The notes below the pieces were generated by a model. That model was not told where the DNA came from and made no database searches. It was given only the letters and a program-made list of their open reading frames with translations. 64,000 nt of DNA. It comes from Ecdyonurus torrentis. Lineage: Eukaryota; Arthropoda; Insecta; Ephemeroptera; Heptageniidae. The first letter of the stretch is position 1. Each line of letters opens with the position of its first letter. The stretch spans positions 17,125,272 to 17,189,271 of the forward strand of contig OX439131.1 in assembly GCA_949318235.1 (NCBI GenBank), in the 5' to 3' direction. The translations under genes were made by a program, and so were the position numbers. Positions 1-12,014 of this stretch are shown in pieces.

Positions 1-864
1 TTGATATTTACAACTTTCAATCATTATTTTACTTTCTTATAAAAAAAATCAAAGAATTTTCTTCTCTATCTTTTTCCTAGCTCTAGCTGTTTCCTATGAT
101 TATTAGGAAACTGTATAATGTATTGTATATTGGAATTGTATTTATTTAAATATAAAATTAAAATTAATTTTGATTTTAATTTGCCAATTATTAATTCAAA
201 TATGAAATGATAAATATCATGACTATAAGACAATTTTAACTGGCTCATGCACGGACAAATATAAACATACATAATAATTATGCTAGCTCAATACAGCAAC
301 ATTTTTGCATAATGTCATTATATAATGCTGTAATATTGTATACGATTATACTACATATAAATGATAAGATGTTTAACATTATTACTTATGTTATTCCGAA
401 ACTGCAACATTTGTGCTCTAACTAAGAATTATGGTAAAATTCAATGCAGTATAAATAACGTATTTTTTTCCGTGTGGTAATCAAGCATTGGTCTCGACAA
501 GTTGTTTATTATTATCGGATGAAAAGTCTTGAAATAATTTATGTTCAAGAATAGCTATTACTATAAAACCAAGCTATCATAATACGTATAGAAATAAACT
601 AAAATTACTTTTTTGATTATTTTTGCTGGGCTATAATAACTATATGATGAACATCAGGATGTCTGTCACATCAAATTTTAAAGAAAACTCACTGTAGATT
701 CCACAAATATTAAAAATGACTAACTATAAGGCAAGAATTAAATATAAGCACGGAAATATTAAATTACTTAATTTATTCTGCACTTATGTAATTATAGTAT
801 AAATATGGTACTAAATTAGAATAAAAAATAATTATGCTGTGATACAACATGATATTTATGCTAT
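1..864. other. AT-rich sequence without a recognisable gene
   Basis: Very AT-rich unique-looking DNA. Only short open frames are present, and none has coding-like composition or a recognisable domain. It ends at the tetranucleotide tail of the LINE that follows. Confidence 0.6.
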
Positions 865-2097
865 TGTAACATAAATAAATAAATAAATAAATAAATAATC
901 GTCTTTATTCAAAAAAATGCAAGGAAAAAAAATTTACAAATTTTTGAAAGGGCGAGGTTTAAGCCTGACAATATGTCTGGCCCACTCTTACACCTAACCC
1001 CAACAGAAAAACATTCATGAAATCATTTAATTACATTCAAAATTTCGATCAGAGGAAATATTAATACTACGTAATAAGAAAAAAAATTAATAATAGAAAG
1101 AAAAAAATATATAAATATTAGAAAAAAAAATAAAAGTTTTATATCACTTTATAGAAAAAGATGCATAACAAAGGTGATGAAGAGAAAAAAAAAGTAATAA
1201 TAAAAAAAAAAAAAAATACTACAAGCGGAGCTGTTTGGCACTTAGATATGTACGCCTATAATCACTTTTAAAAATTGATACTGTCTTAGAGTTTCTTAAT
1301 CTACATGGCAGAGTATTCCATAGACGAGCTGATGTTACAGTGAAAGAATTTTTAAATGGCAAAAGGTTATATGAGGGAAGTTTTAATGTGTAGTTTTTAC
1401 CAGATCTTGTGTTACGACCATGTGAATCGGCTAACGTGATGAAACGGTTTTTTAAATACGATGGAAATAAATCATCCTGGAGGCAGCGAAATAGCAGTGT
1501 GAGAATATGAAATTTGCGTAATTCATCAAGTTTTACCCAATTAAGAATATTGTAACCATTAGAAATTCCCCGATCATATTTTTTCATTCCCAAAACAAAC
1601 CTAACACACGCGTTTTGTAGTAATTGTAATTTAGAAACATATTCTGCTTTAAGGTCTGTTAAAAGAACGTCACAGTAATAAAAATGCGGAAATATAAGAG
1701 CCTGCACCAATTGTTTCTTAAGATCAACTGGTACAAAATTTTTAAACCTATTTAATGAAAAAATGCCCCCCATCACTTTACGGCTTATGTCAGCTAATTG
1801 TTTCCTCCAAGTAAGATTAGAATCAATATAAACTCCTAAATCTTTTACATTTTTACTGTACATAATTGGAATTCCACACGCAAAAATTTTAGGAATTGAG
1901 TTTAAATCTATTTTACTTACTAAATTAGGGTGACCAATTATAATAGCTTGTGTTTTATCAGGATTAACTTTCATGAAACGCGAGGCAGCAAACTCATCAA
2001 CACTCTGAATGTCTTGATTAACACAGTTAATTGCATGAATAATATCATCAACATAGTAATAGCAATAGCATAGATTATGCTGTAGTGATAAACTTTG
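865..2097 (-). mobile_element. 5'-truncated non-LTR retrotransposon (LINE), CR1/Jockey-like, minus strand
   Basis: Read on the minus strand, this is the 3' part of a LINE. It holds the end of a reverse-transcriptase ORF (stop near 1219), an A/T-rich 3' UTR, a polyadenylation-like AATAAA (complement of 904-909) and a terminal ATTT-type tetranucleotide tail (about 865-897). Simple-repeat tails and 5' truncation are typical of LINEs copied by target-primed reverse transcription. Homology to reverse transcriptase runs up to an in-frame stop at 2098-2100, so the 5' junction lies close to there. I could not define a clean target-site duplication. The clade assignment rests on the general look of the RT C-terminus and is tentative. 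Confidence 0.85.
1219..2097 (-). pseudogene. Reverse transcriptase fragment of a LINE (YVDD motif)
   Basis: This is an open frame of about 292 codons that starts after an in-frame stop, not at a start codon. The first internal Met is at 1974. Seen in it: the palm catalytic motif YVDD at about residues 15-18 (2044-2055), then KVNPDKTQAIIIG and KDLGVYIDSNLTW, which match RT blocks that follow the active site. Next come a thumb-like LQLLQNACVRFVLG segment and a C-terminal block ending RLWNTLPCRLRNSKTVSIF, which is common in CR1/Jockey-type elements. The fingers domain, the endonuclease and ORF1 are all missing, so the copy is dead. No internal stop or frameshift is present in what remains, which suggests a fairly young insertion. 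YVDD in place of YADD is a conservative variant. Confidence 0.85.
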
Positions 2098-2099
2098 CT

Positions 2100-5000
2100 A
2101 AAAATGACCTTGCATAATTATTTTAATTATTACGCATTTATTATTGCCCAGGATACTGATGTTTCTCAGCATTGAAAGTAAAAGTTATCCAAGTTATAAT
2201 GAAGAAACTGAACAATATGTTTAATATTTAATATTGTTAATAATATTTTTTTTTAAATAAAATAATATGCTATAAAAAATATATTAAAAATAATAATATA
2301 AATATATAATCTGATAAAACAAAAATGAAAAATTATCATATTAACTGTGAAAAATGTTTTGCAAATTATTTAAATATATTTTTTAGCTATATAATTTAAA
2401 TTTTATTAAATAATATAAGAATATATTCCTAATAATAATGACTGAACATTTTTAATGAAATATATTGTATTCCTTTATAAATATTTTTGTAATCAATATG
2501 TACCAATTAGTATTAAGATTAATAAAGAAACTGAAACTGAAAATTTTGTTATGTTAACAAAGTTAACAGATGTGTTAATATGTTAACTTTAATATGTTAA
2601 CTTTTGATAACACCTATAATTATGGGCTCTTCACGTGAAAACTGTCTCCGTTTAATAATTGGAGATCATTGGTGTTATTATTTTTATTTCTTTAGTATTT
2701 TATTGCAAAACAGCCTATTAATTTGTAGATACATATAATTTAGAAAACTACGAAAATGCTCTGATATCAATATACTAATTATCTTTTTATTTGTCAATGG
2801 ACATCCGATAAGACTACAGTATAACACAAAAACCTTGCATAAGAAAAAGCTTAAATTGGCAAGTATTTCTAAATATTAGTTTAAATAAAAATATATGTGT
2901 GCTTTAACAGACAGGCAGGAAAAAAGTACTTAAAAACATTTGATGGACAGTGTAATCATAATGAAATTATGATGTATAATTAAGATAACCAGTTTAATTT
3001 GTCTGCATCGATATTGCTTTTATTTTAGGTTCTTATTTTTTTATACATATCAGAAGAGAGATATGAACTAGGGATCGAAACATTCAACAAAGAAACAGTT
3101 TATTCGATAACAATTAAAAAAAAATCTATTTGTAACTTCTTTTTATCCCGTTTTGAAATGAAATATATATTTGATGTCTAAATGTATTCAATATATTCAA
3201 TATCAAATAAATTTTGAATCTGGTATCATATTTAATGCTTAAAGTTTTCAAATAAAAAAAATAATACAGTTTTTTATATAGAGGTTACATTTTCATCAAC
3301 AAATCATTTTGCTGTTTGACATTAAAAAAATGCACTAATTTCTTACTTTGACCTTAGTCTTTGAGCAAAACACTCGTGTTTTCTAAATATCTTTGAAGTA
3401 ATTAATATTTATATAAATAAATGCTCAGTTAAGAAAAAATACAATAGTTGATATAGAAAAAACTGAACCGTTTAACGAAATGAGTATTTAACTAACTAAT
3501 AATGATTTATTTTTATCATTACTAGCAAACCAGTTTTTAGGCTAGAGATCTAATAAATATATAATAACACAGATTTAGCAATCTAAAGGTACAACAACTG
3601 TAGTTACAACAAAGTACTCAGAAATCATATGAGAGGCCAAATTTGCAGAAACAAAAATTGGACACCAAAAATTGAGTCAGGCAGGCTAGTTTTACGAACC
3701 CTCATATTTACTTCCCTAAAACATAATTAAATACCTGACAAAATATTTAAATAAATATTTTAACATTTGTTTAAAAAAAATATGGAAAATATAAAACGAA
3801 AATGTAATTATGTTGGCTCCATAGCAGAAGTTACTTTTCACCAGCACTGAAGATATAAAGTTCCGTAGTCATATACTGTTGTTCAATTTACTTTTTGATT
3901 TTATTTTTTTGTGTATCATAAAATGATGATGTTTTCCCTGCTTTTAAACTAAAATAAATTATCCTATTTTAGTAAAAGTAGTTAATTAGAGTACAGTTAA
4001 AAAATAATTGAGACTAAAAAGATTTTTAAATAATTCTTTGAAAACATTATGAATTCTATACTTTTAATTTCTAGTAAAAGACAATTTACTTTTAAGAAGC
4101 TGAAACTAGTAATCTAGCAGCTGCTTTAATATTAGACTTTATAATTTCAACAAGTTGTATATCAAGAAACTGTAAGATTTTCTCTATTTAAAATATTTTA
4201 TAGTCACCAACTTACAAACAAGCAGGGTCGGATTGATTTCTAATAAGCATGTTGGCATCGTGCTTATAAGGTACTTAAACTGAGATTTTGTGGGCATGAG
4301 TCCCTAAAGCACATCGAAGGCAAGAAATCATGATACCAAGACCATTTTTCATTTAAGGGACCAATTTTTATCGTGAGGAGCCGGAAAAATCTAGTAGTTA
4401 GTCAGCTTTCTCTTTATGGTCAATCTTAGAATGTCATCAATAGGGTTGCAGTTTTCTCACGTCAGGTTTGCAAATTAAGACTCTGCAATGTGAACAAACA
4501 CTTAGCAGACCTTTATTCATAATTAACACTAAGAAGTTATTTTAATCAGAGCTTCTGTATAAGTCTACTTGCAGCTAACCAAAATAAAAATTAATGATAT
4601 AATGATATTATAATATATTTCATCATTCATCATTATACTTATATGATCTCGTAAGTGTAACTTTTTTTCTTTCGTTTCTCTCTCTTTGCTCCTTTTTTAT
4701 TTTTTTACTTATAGTATAGTATGGTAATTGTGTTTTCAAAAACAATATTGGTGTTTTTAAATTTTTATATATTAATAATTTGTTGGATAAAAAGTATATT
4801 TTCTGATCTATACTTTGAAGTGTACGCTTATTATTTTGTTCAGTTGTTCTGACTGTGCCGTTTGTTCACTCTTTTATTTCTAAAGTGCACTATGTAACTT
4901 TTTACTCACAACAAATAGTTGTGAGCAATAAAGACAATAATTTTTTTGTTTTTTATAATTTTATCTCATCCAACCATATAACGTTTTCCAAAGATTACGT

Positions 5001-6460
5001 GGCTTCGACAGCAAAATGCAAAAAAAAAAAAAAAAAAAATTGAAATGCACGTTTTTTCCCCATAAAATATGGAATGGTTGATGATACGTAAAGTAGAAAC
5101 CATACATAGGATTTTTACTAAACTCATAAAAATTACTGAAACTTTTGTTTTCTCAAGTTTTATTTCATTGCACTAAGCATAAGTGTGTGTAATTCTGCAT
5201 TTTTATCATTTTCATCGTTTGTCATCTTTATAAATCATCAAAACTGAAAAAAAAATTATGCCAGTTGTAAATACAAATAAAAATTGAAGTTTTTATTTGG
5301 AGGAATAAATATTATACAATGAAAAATAAAAATATTTCAAAAGACAATAACATTTCTTCTTAACATTTTTGAGTACGCGTAAAATTAAATAAGAACCGAA
5401 TTATTGTTTTATAACTTTATATTATTATTTATTACATGCAATTATCCTTATTCAATGTATTAGTATTTATTTTTAATACATTATATCATATTATTATTAC
5501 ATTATTATTTTTAAGTTCTATTTTTTATTTAATGTACTGCATTTTTTTTTATTCAGGATCCAACCTTATAGTTCTTTTTTACGGTTTTTATATAATTAGA
5601 CTGCAAATAAAATGCAAATTATATGCTAAAAAAAATATTTTCTTAAAAGCTGTATCATTAGCTTTAATCAAAGTTTTCTCAAGTTAGTCTAATACATTGC
5701 TGCTTATATTTAAGCAGAGAACAAAACGCATGATTTATTTTCATTGATATCTTTATAAGTTGTGAGTGTCTTATCAGAATTTATTTTATACAAATATAAA
5801 AATAATATTGTAAATAAAAATCATAATAATTTTTGTAGCCCAATTTTAGTAACATTTATTCATTACAAATTAATGTAATACTATAATGGTAAATAGCAAC
5901 TTTGTTTCATAGCATAAAATTTATGTTGTACAGTATAATTATATTTATTTATTTATTTATTATTATATTTATTCATTTATGCATAAATGGTGTAAATGCA
6001 GAATAAATTGGGTATATAGATTCATCTTTCTAAACAGCTTTACGTATTTTTATTATTAGTATTGCTATATTATGTAAACTGTTAACAAATTACAATCTTA
6101 AGACAACTTTTTGCTCACTCGCAGGATAAATAATTTTAATTTACGTTGATTTTTCCCTTTGTATATGCAGTGTTAAATAAGACTGGGTTTATATGATTCA
6201 AATATAAGGTGCTGAAATTATAGATTATCAATCCAAAATACTTATATGTCTCTTAAGTGCCTTTAACAATTTAAGTAATATGAAAATAACTTCTTAAATT
6301 GTTACTATAAAAATTATTAGATCGGTTTACATTAATTCCATATTAAAAAAAAAAAGAATTTTATTCATTTTTATATAATATTTCATATAATGAATTAAAT
6401 AATTATAAAATTTACTAAAAGTATTAGATTCATAACATTTCTTTACTTATCGCACTAAAT
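2100..6460. other. AT-rich intergenic sequence, no gene seen
   Basis: A 4.4-kb AT-rich stretch. It contains short TTAAC-rich direct repeats at about 2548-2610, an A run at 5019-5038 and an ATTT-type repeat at about 5941-5962. Open frames at 4855-5043 and 5436-5687 are AT-driven and have no recognisable domain. At 4227 the words CAGGGTCGGATTG resemble a hAT terminus, but I found no matching second end. Confidence 0.5.
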
Positions 6461-6494
6461 CTGTAGTGCAAAATATCTTTCATCTGAAGCGTAA

Positions 6495-6600
6495 TTTGAT
6501 GTTTGGCCGGGTAGTCTACGGCAGAATCGAACCCGCATCCCCAGCATCCATGCATGGTTCCAAAGTCAATACGTGGTTCGCTCTTTTCCTCTATACTTCA
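6495..6600 (-). other. Degenerate tRNA-like / SINE-like segment with a B-box motif
   Basis: On the minus strand, GGGTTCGATTCT (6523-6534) closely fits the RNA polymerase III B box and tRNA T-loop consensus (GGTTCGANTCC). The surrounding 100 bases are clearly more GC-rich than their flanks. I could not fold a complete cloverleaf or find a good A box at the expected distance. It is therefore at best a decayed tRNA, a tRNA-derived SINE fragment or a fragment of another repeat. Confidence 0.3.
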
Positions 6601-6814
6601 ATCACATGTCACGTAGTAAGCATCAAGAAATATGCAGACGTAAATGTGAAAGTAATGCAAATATATTTTATAATCATTGTTTTTTAAGTAAATTAATGTA
6701 ACAGTGTGTATGTATTATAACATCGTCATTTACTTTAAAATAGTAAATTTAAATTGTTTTACTTGAGCTATTTAAGTATACTCTTTTAGGTTTAAGCATT
6801 GAAGAATGTGTAGT

Positions 6815-6917
6815 CTGGGGGCTAATTCTGTAATTTTTTCGCTTTGTTGCAACAAACAAATTTATATTAGATATCGAATAATTTCGTTCGTTATGAAATT
6901 ACAGAATCAGCCCCCTG
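6815..6917. mobile_element. Short MITE with about 22-bp terminal inverted repeats
   Basis: The left end CTGGGGGCTAATTCTGTAA and the reverse complement of the right end, CAGGGGGCTGATTCTGTAA, match over about 22 bp with two differences. They enclose a total of 103 bp with no coding capacity. The structure is that of a miniature inverted-repeat transposable element. I could not find a convincing target-site duplication, so the superfamily is undetermined. Confidence 0.65.
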
Positions 6918-8071
6918 GAAAGAAACCCAAATTTGCTATGGATTTATTATTACTTCTTAGAATTTTAAGAACACAGTAAAAATACAGTGGTCGTCAATGA
7001 GATGTGGGATTGACTAAAAGTTGTAAGGACAAAAAAAATCTGATTTATTCCACGGTTATACTTTAAATTAAAATCAAATTATTCGTCATTATTAGGTAAT
7101 AGGAAAACAAATAACACATTTTTAAAAAGTTAAAAAATAAATTTGTGCCCAAAATGTGGACATATAAGCGATCTTCCACAACATCAGAAAAACTTTTTCG
7201 TCGTTAAAATATAATATAAAATTTACGCTCACTAATAAAATAATAAAAGACAAATAACTGAAAGATATAACGTTACTCCAAATATGTCAAAATTTGAAGT
7301 CGCTATCACTATGTGAAAAAAGTTAGGAATTAACATTTTTTTTCTCAATTTATCAGACGGTCACGAACCCTAAACTTTTCAAGGTAAACGAAGACAGGCA
7401 GAAATTTACAGTCAGAAACGAGCCTTGTAACGACAACCCTTAATTTCTGAAGTTCTGTAATAAGTTACTATTATAATAATAATAAGTATTAAAAAATTCT
7501 TTTGCAAAATTATCGAAAAAATAGTAAATTTTATTAAAAAACATGAAAAATTATTATTTGAAAAGTTAAGCTATATACCTTATAAAGTGTAACCTGAAAT
7601 ATTTATAGCGGGACTGAGTTCTTGTTTATAATTTATAGGATATTGTTGAATCCTCTTCATGAATTCATATATAGATAACTATAAAGTATTATATAGAACA
7701 AAAAAATAAAACTATCTCGTATTACTCAGTTTTCAATTCATATAGTATACTGCAAACTGTCAAAAATGTATGAATTTTATCTCAATTCTCGTGATAACGG
7801 AAACGTGAATATACAAATATGAAAAGAAACTATATACAATCTCAAATATTTATATAATAATAATCTAAATAATTCATATTTTTGTTTGCAAATTTTATCA
7901 TCACTCATAGACTTTGATGTGTACTCTAGATTGGGACAATGCATTTTAATATTAAAAAACTTGTGTTTAATCTGCACTTATTCTTATGCAATTGTTTAGA
8001 GAAAACTTTGCTTTTTATTTAAATAATAGTAAAATCAAGTATATAATAGTATATAAGCGCATATACTATAC
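6918..8071. other. AT-rich sequence, no gene seen
   Basis: AT-rich sequence with no recognised element. Open frame 7777-7977 (minus) has no domain and reads as chance. Confidence 0.5.

Positions 8072-8139
<68 letters not shown>
8072..8139. repeat. (TA)n microsatellite
   Basis: Uninterrupted TA dinucleotide run of about 68 bp. Confidence 0.95.
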
Positions 8140-8141
<2 letters not shown>

Positions 8142-8569
8142 CTGTAAACTACCTATGTCTAATAAATAAATAAATATTCGTAGGAGAAAGAGATGAATAA
8201 TTATAATAAAAACTAATATAAATAAACTCTATTTTGCAATATAAACTAATTAATTTGAAATTGTTGTTTTTAAATGTGCTTGCAGCACTCAACAATATAT
8301 TGTATTTTGCTCTCTCTGTGAAATAGCTGATCTGACTTGTCTTTATAAAAGTCTAAAAAATAATTATAGAGATTCATGTTTTTCCACATATTTAATATTC
8401 TTCAACATTATACAAAAATTATGTAGTCATATATTTTAAATCAAAACTGTCTCATTATATTCTTTTTTGATGAATTAATTTTTAATTCCCTTGTTTTATA
8501 CTTTCCGGCACTCCACACTTCCCCTGTTTTGGTTTCTTGAGACTTTTAGTTATGGGCTACTGATACCTT

Positions 8570-8898
8570 AAAGAAATAGACCAGAGTAAAACATAAGCAT
8601 TTATATCACTAAACACTTGATGGGACTTACATAAATAACTTTAGTTTGTCTCAAAACCCAGCAGTGATCAGAAAATTCGATTTATGCAACCCACACAACA
8701 TTTTCATACTAATTTTTGCATGTTTCTAATGTCAAAAACATGAATTTTCACTAAAATTGCATACTTTACAGTTTTTTCACGCTCTCTCGTGGTGCTACAT
8801 TAAGATTCGGGCAAAAATTGTCATCAGTTTTGAAGATCCCATTTCGTGTTTATTCATATTAAAAAGCACCATGTTGTTTTATATGGTCTATGGCTTTA
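8570..8898. repeat. Interspersed repeat family D, copy 1
   Basis: About 320 bp closely matching 63468-63806 in the same orientation. Shared blocks include ATAGACCAGAGTAAAACATA, CACAACATTTTCATACTAAT, ACGCTCTCTCGTGG and TTTTGAAGATCCCATTT. The similarity starts and stops sharply in both copies, as expected for a dispersed element. No terminal inverted repeat or coding capacity is evident. An open frame at 8757-8981 overlaps it and is probably not a gene. Confidence 0.75.
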
Positions 8899-8899
8899 A

Positions 8900-9934
8900 T
8901 AAACCTAAAATCCCAAAAGTTTCAGCTTGTTGCTATTTTTGTCCACGGACTTATGGATTTCTTTATGATGGTACTATTTAGTAGGCACCAGGTATATAAG
9001 CTAATTAGGTGCTATTCACATGGTGTAATATTTTTAATATGCAATAAATTTGATTGCAGAAAAATTTAATAGTTTACATGGTAATTTGGTGCAGTAAAAT
9101 TTATTGTACAAAGCCAAAGATTTATATAAACCTACACAAAGCATAATACAAAGCAAAATAATCAAAATATACAAGCAAAATATTGTTCGCCTAAACAGAC
9201 TATTACTTCCATAAATGTATATTATAAACAAGTGTTTGATTCTCCGTCATTCTACACAAAAACAGCATAAAATAAAATTGTTCCGAAGTATTTATTAAGC
9301 AATGAAAATTTTTATTATACTTTATTTTAAAAATGCACATACGTAACTATTTAACAGTATAAGTGCAAAATTTATATAATAAAAAACTAACACTTTGCTT
9401 TGCAGTAAAAAATAAACATGACAATGAAACAACTGCAATATTGAATTACTTGAAGAATATTTATTTTTTTAGGACGATACGATACCAAATTAATTATGTT
9501 GTATATTATGATTATAATGTTAATATTTTAGTTATGCAACAAAATGCATTCTGTGATTGTGGTTATTAATTCAGTGTCAGAATTATATTGTTTGCAATCA
9601 ACCTTCTAATGGATATTGCAGAAACTTTGATTTACAATTCAAAAATTAAGTACAATATGTTAATCATTGTAATTTAATGTTGAGTTACGATTACTTTAGT
9701 AACTTTATATAGAATATAGTATAGCAAATCACTATGAATTAAATTGAAATTAATGCGTCAGAATAAGAATTAAGGACATAATACATACTATATGTATTTG
9801 ATTGCAGGAATATTTATTGTAACAACTTTTATATGTTTACATTGAACTTTTACATGCCAGGGTAATACTATGCAATAATCAAACAGAAAAAAAAATCTAA
9901 CAAAGATTTTAAATAACGTATGCAACCGCACATG
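8900..9934. other. AT-rich sequence, no gene seen
   Basis: Nothing recognisable. The open frames at 9034-9231 and 9363-9569 are AT-driven and lack any domain. Confidence 0.5.
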
Positions 9935-9942
9935 TTGTCTTC

Positions 9943-10509
9943 CAGTCTAAATTTCTATAACATTAACGTTAAGTTAATTTCATATAAAACTACATATTTT
10001 ATGATAACGTTAACGTTAACTTACGTTAACTATAACGATAATGGCTTTTTTAGACGATATGCATTTTTTATCATTATTCATAAGTTTAATCAGTTATATA
10101 AAGTTAATATTTTACTTATATTTACTTATTTATAAATAACTTGGTTATTTTTATTTATTATTTCAATCACCTCGTCAGTTGATTTTGTTTTTTTAGTCAG
10201 TATAAAGTAAAAATTTCTTTCAAAAAGTAACGTTATAGTTATCGCTATGTTAACTTCAATTTTTGTTAATCTATAACTATAAACGTTACTTTTTGCTTTG
10301 TTTTTAATCTATATTATAGTCTGTTCACAATGACGCGTAAATTCACGTAACTTTCACGTAAGAATCGAAATAACATTGTTTGTCCTATCTTCACGTATAA
10401 GAGTTCCGTAAATTACGCGTCATTGTGGACAGATCTTTTTAGAAATAACAAGTTAACGTTATAGTTAACGTAACGTTAACGATTTTACGTTAACGACTAC
10501 AACATACTG
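9943..10509. mobile_element. Non-autonomous hAT-like element 1 with 8-bp TSD
   Basis: 567 bp flanked by a perfect 8-bp direct repeat TTGTCTTC (9935-9942 and 10510-10517), the duplication length typical of hAT transposons. The termini are CAGTCT and the complement CAGTAT. The subterminal regions are packed with TTAACG/CGTTAA words on both strands, like the repeated subterminal binding sites of hAT elements. There is no transposase, so it must have been mobilised in trans. A second MITE (10320-10433) sits inside it. Confidence 0.8.
10320..10433. mobile_element. MITE nested inside hAT-like element 1
   Basis: 114 bp with terminal inverted repeats: TCTGTTCACAATGACGCG on the left and the complement TCTGTCCACAATGACGCG on the right, followed by a matching GTAAATTCACG-like stretch. 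Its position between the two TTAACG-rich halves of the surrounding element shows that it inserted later. No clear target-site duplication was found. Confidence 0.7.
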
Positions 10510-10517
10510 TTGTCTTC

Positions 10518-11689
10518 ATTTCAGAATAAAAGAAATTACCTGATTTTTGCTATGCATTTATTTCATATCGATAAAAATGTTTTATTTTAAAATTGCATAA
10601 ATTATTCAGCAGCACAATATATTTCTACACTGTGCAGCATAATCATTATTCTGTTGATAAAAATTATGCTATTATGGAAAATGTTGCTATAAAAGCAAGA
10701 TTGAAATTAACTCGCATTTATTTTTGTCCGTTTCTACAACTCTTCATAAGGTGGCAAAAAAATTGCTTCTTTTAATTTATAAAATTAAATTACCTATTAG
10801 TTTAGTTTAGTTCAGTCTCCGAAATAATTCTGTTAAAATTTTATAATTCACGATTTGCATTAGAAATTGTTTCATTGTTGCAAGCTTAGTGATCAAATTT
10901 CTTACTCAATGTTTTTATTGCATGGAAAAATATATTTGATTACTAAAGTTTGCAACAATGAAAAATATTCTAAAACAAGCCATGAATTGCAAGCTTCATA
11001 TTTTACGATATGTTAACTCACAATTTTTTTTAACAGTAAATATAGAGAAACAAATATTATTAGGGCTCAATAGCTTTCCTTAATTTACTCTGATACTGAA
11101 ATAATAACACAAAATATTCCTTTCTTTTTGTCATTGAAGTGCGATGTATATACTGTAATTAAAATTGCGAATAATTAGTAATACGAATAATTTTGACATA
11201 TTTTTATGCATCTAAATATATTTGATTTTCTTACTCTCTTTATCGTCGTGTTTTAATAGTCTTTTTGCTTTTAGATAAAGTTTTTATTTTTATTTATACT
11301 TTTTATTATTCATTATCCAAATTTCGTTTGTGCTCTTTCAGACAATAATCATGTCTCTAACAATTGTAATGTAATGAGCGTATAATGAAATTGAAAACCT
11401 AAAAAATTCCTTTATTATTATGGTTTTTACTTCTTTTTTTTTATGGATGTAATGACATTAAACAGTATAAATTTATTACAGATATTGCCCACTTAAAAAT
11501 TTATTATTATATTAAACATTGCCTCAATATAATTATATTTTTTACATCAAAAATTTTGTCTTGTACAACGATTGGTGCTCGCGACTATTTCACGAATGCA
11601 CTCTCAGCATATAAGTTATCAAATATTAAAAATATAAAATTGCAACTATATACAATAAAAAATGATGACGATTATATCATGAGTGCTCT
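10518..11689. other. AT-rich sequence, no gene seen
   Basis: No recognisable feature in 1.2 kb. Short AT-rich open frames only. Confidence 0.5.
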
Positions 11690-12014
11690 AAAAAAAAAAT
11701 AAGCGAAGAAAACCTTGTACAGTTTTGCAATATTTAGGTATAGAATTAATTACGACGTCACAAAACGTTATAATAATATTCTAATAAAAAAAGCGTAAGA
11801 TGGGCTACTAATCGTGAGGACTGAATGAAAAGAAATGTAAGTTTGCAACGGTCAACTTTGAATTTTATTGACGTTATTTATTGACATTATTTACATTTTT
11901 ATCGTTATAGATTAGATTGTCACTTATAGTGACGTCACAACCGTTAATTCTTCAATACTTAATACATTGCGTTGCAAAACTGTGTACATGGTTTTCGATA
12001 AAAGCTTTTACTGA
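11690..12014. mobile_element. MITE family B, copy 1
   Basis: About 325 bp with inverted ends. The left end reads ...CGAAGAAAACCTTGTACAG-TTTTGCA, and the complement of the right end reads ...TCGAAAACCATGTACACAGTTTTGCA. GACGTCAC words lie near both ends (TGACGTCA at 11930-11937). It matches a second copy at about 40250-40560. There is no coding capacity; the open frame 11917-12117 overlaps its right end and is incidental. The exact boundaries are approximate because the extreme ends are A-rich. Confidence 0.65.

Noticed and set aside
4227..4300. CAGGGTCGGATTG as a hAT terminus
   Set aside because: No complementary right end or 8-bp duplication found within the following kilobase.
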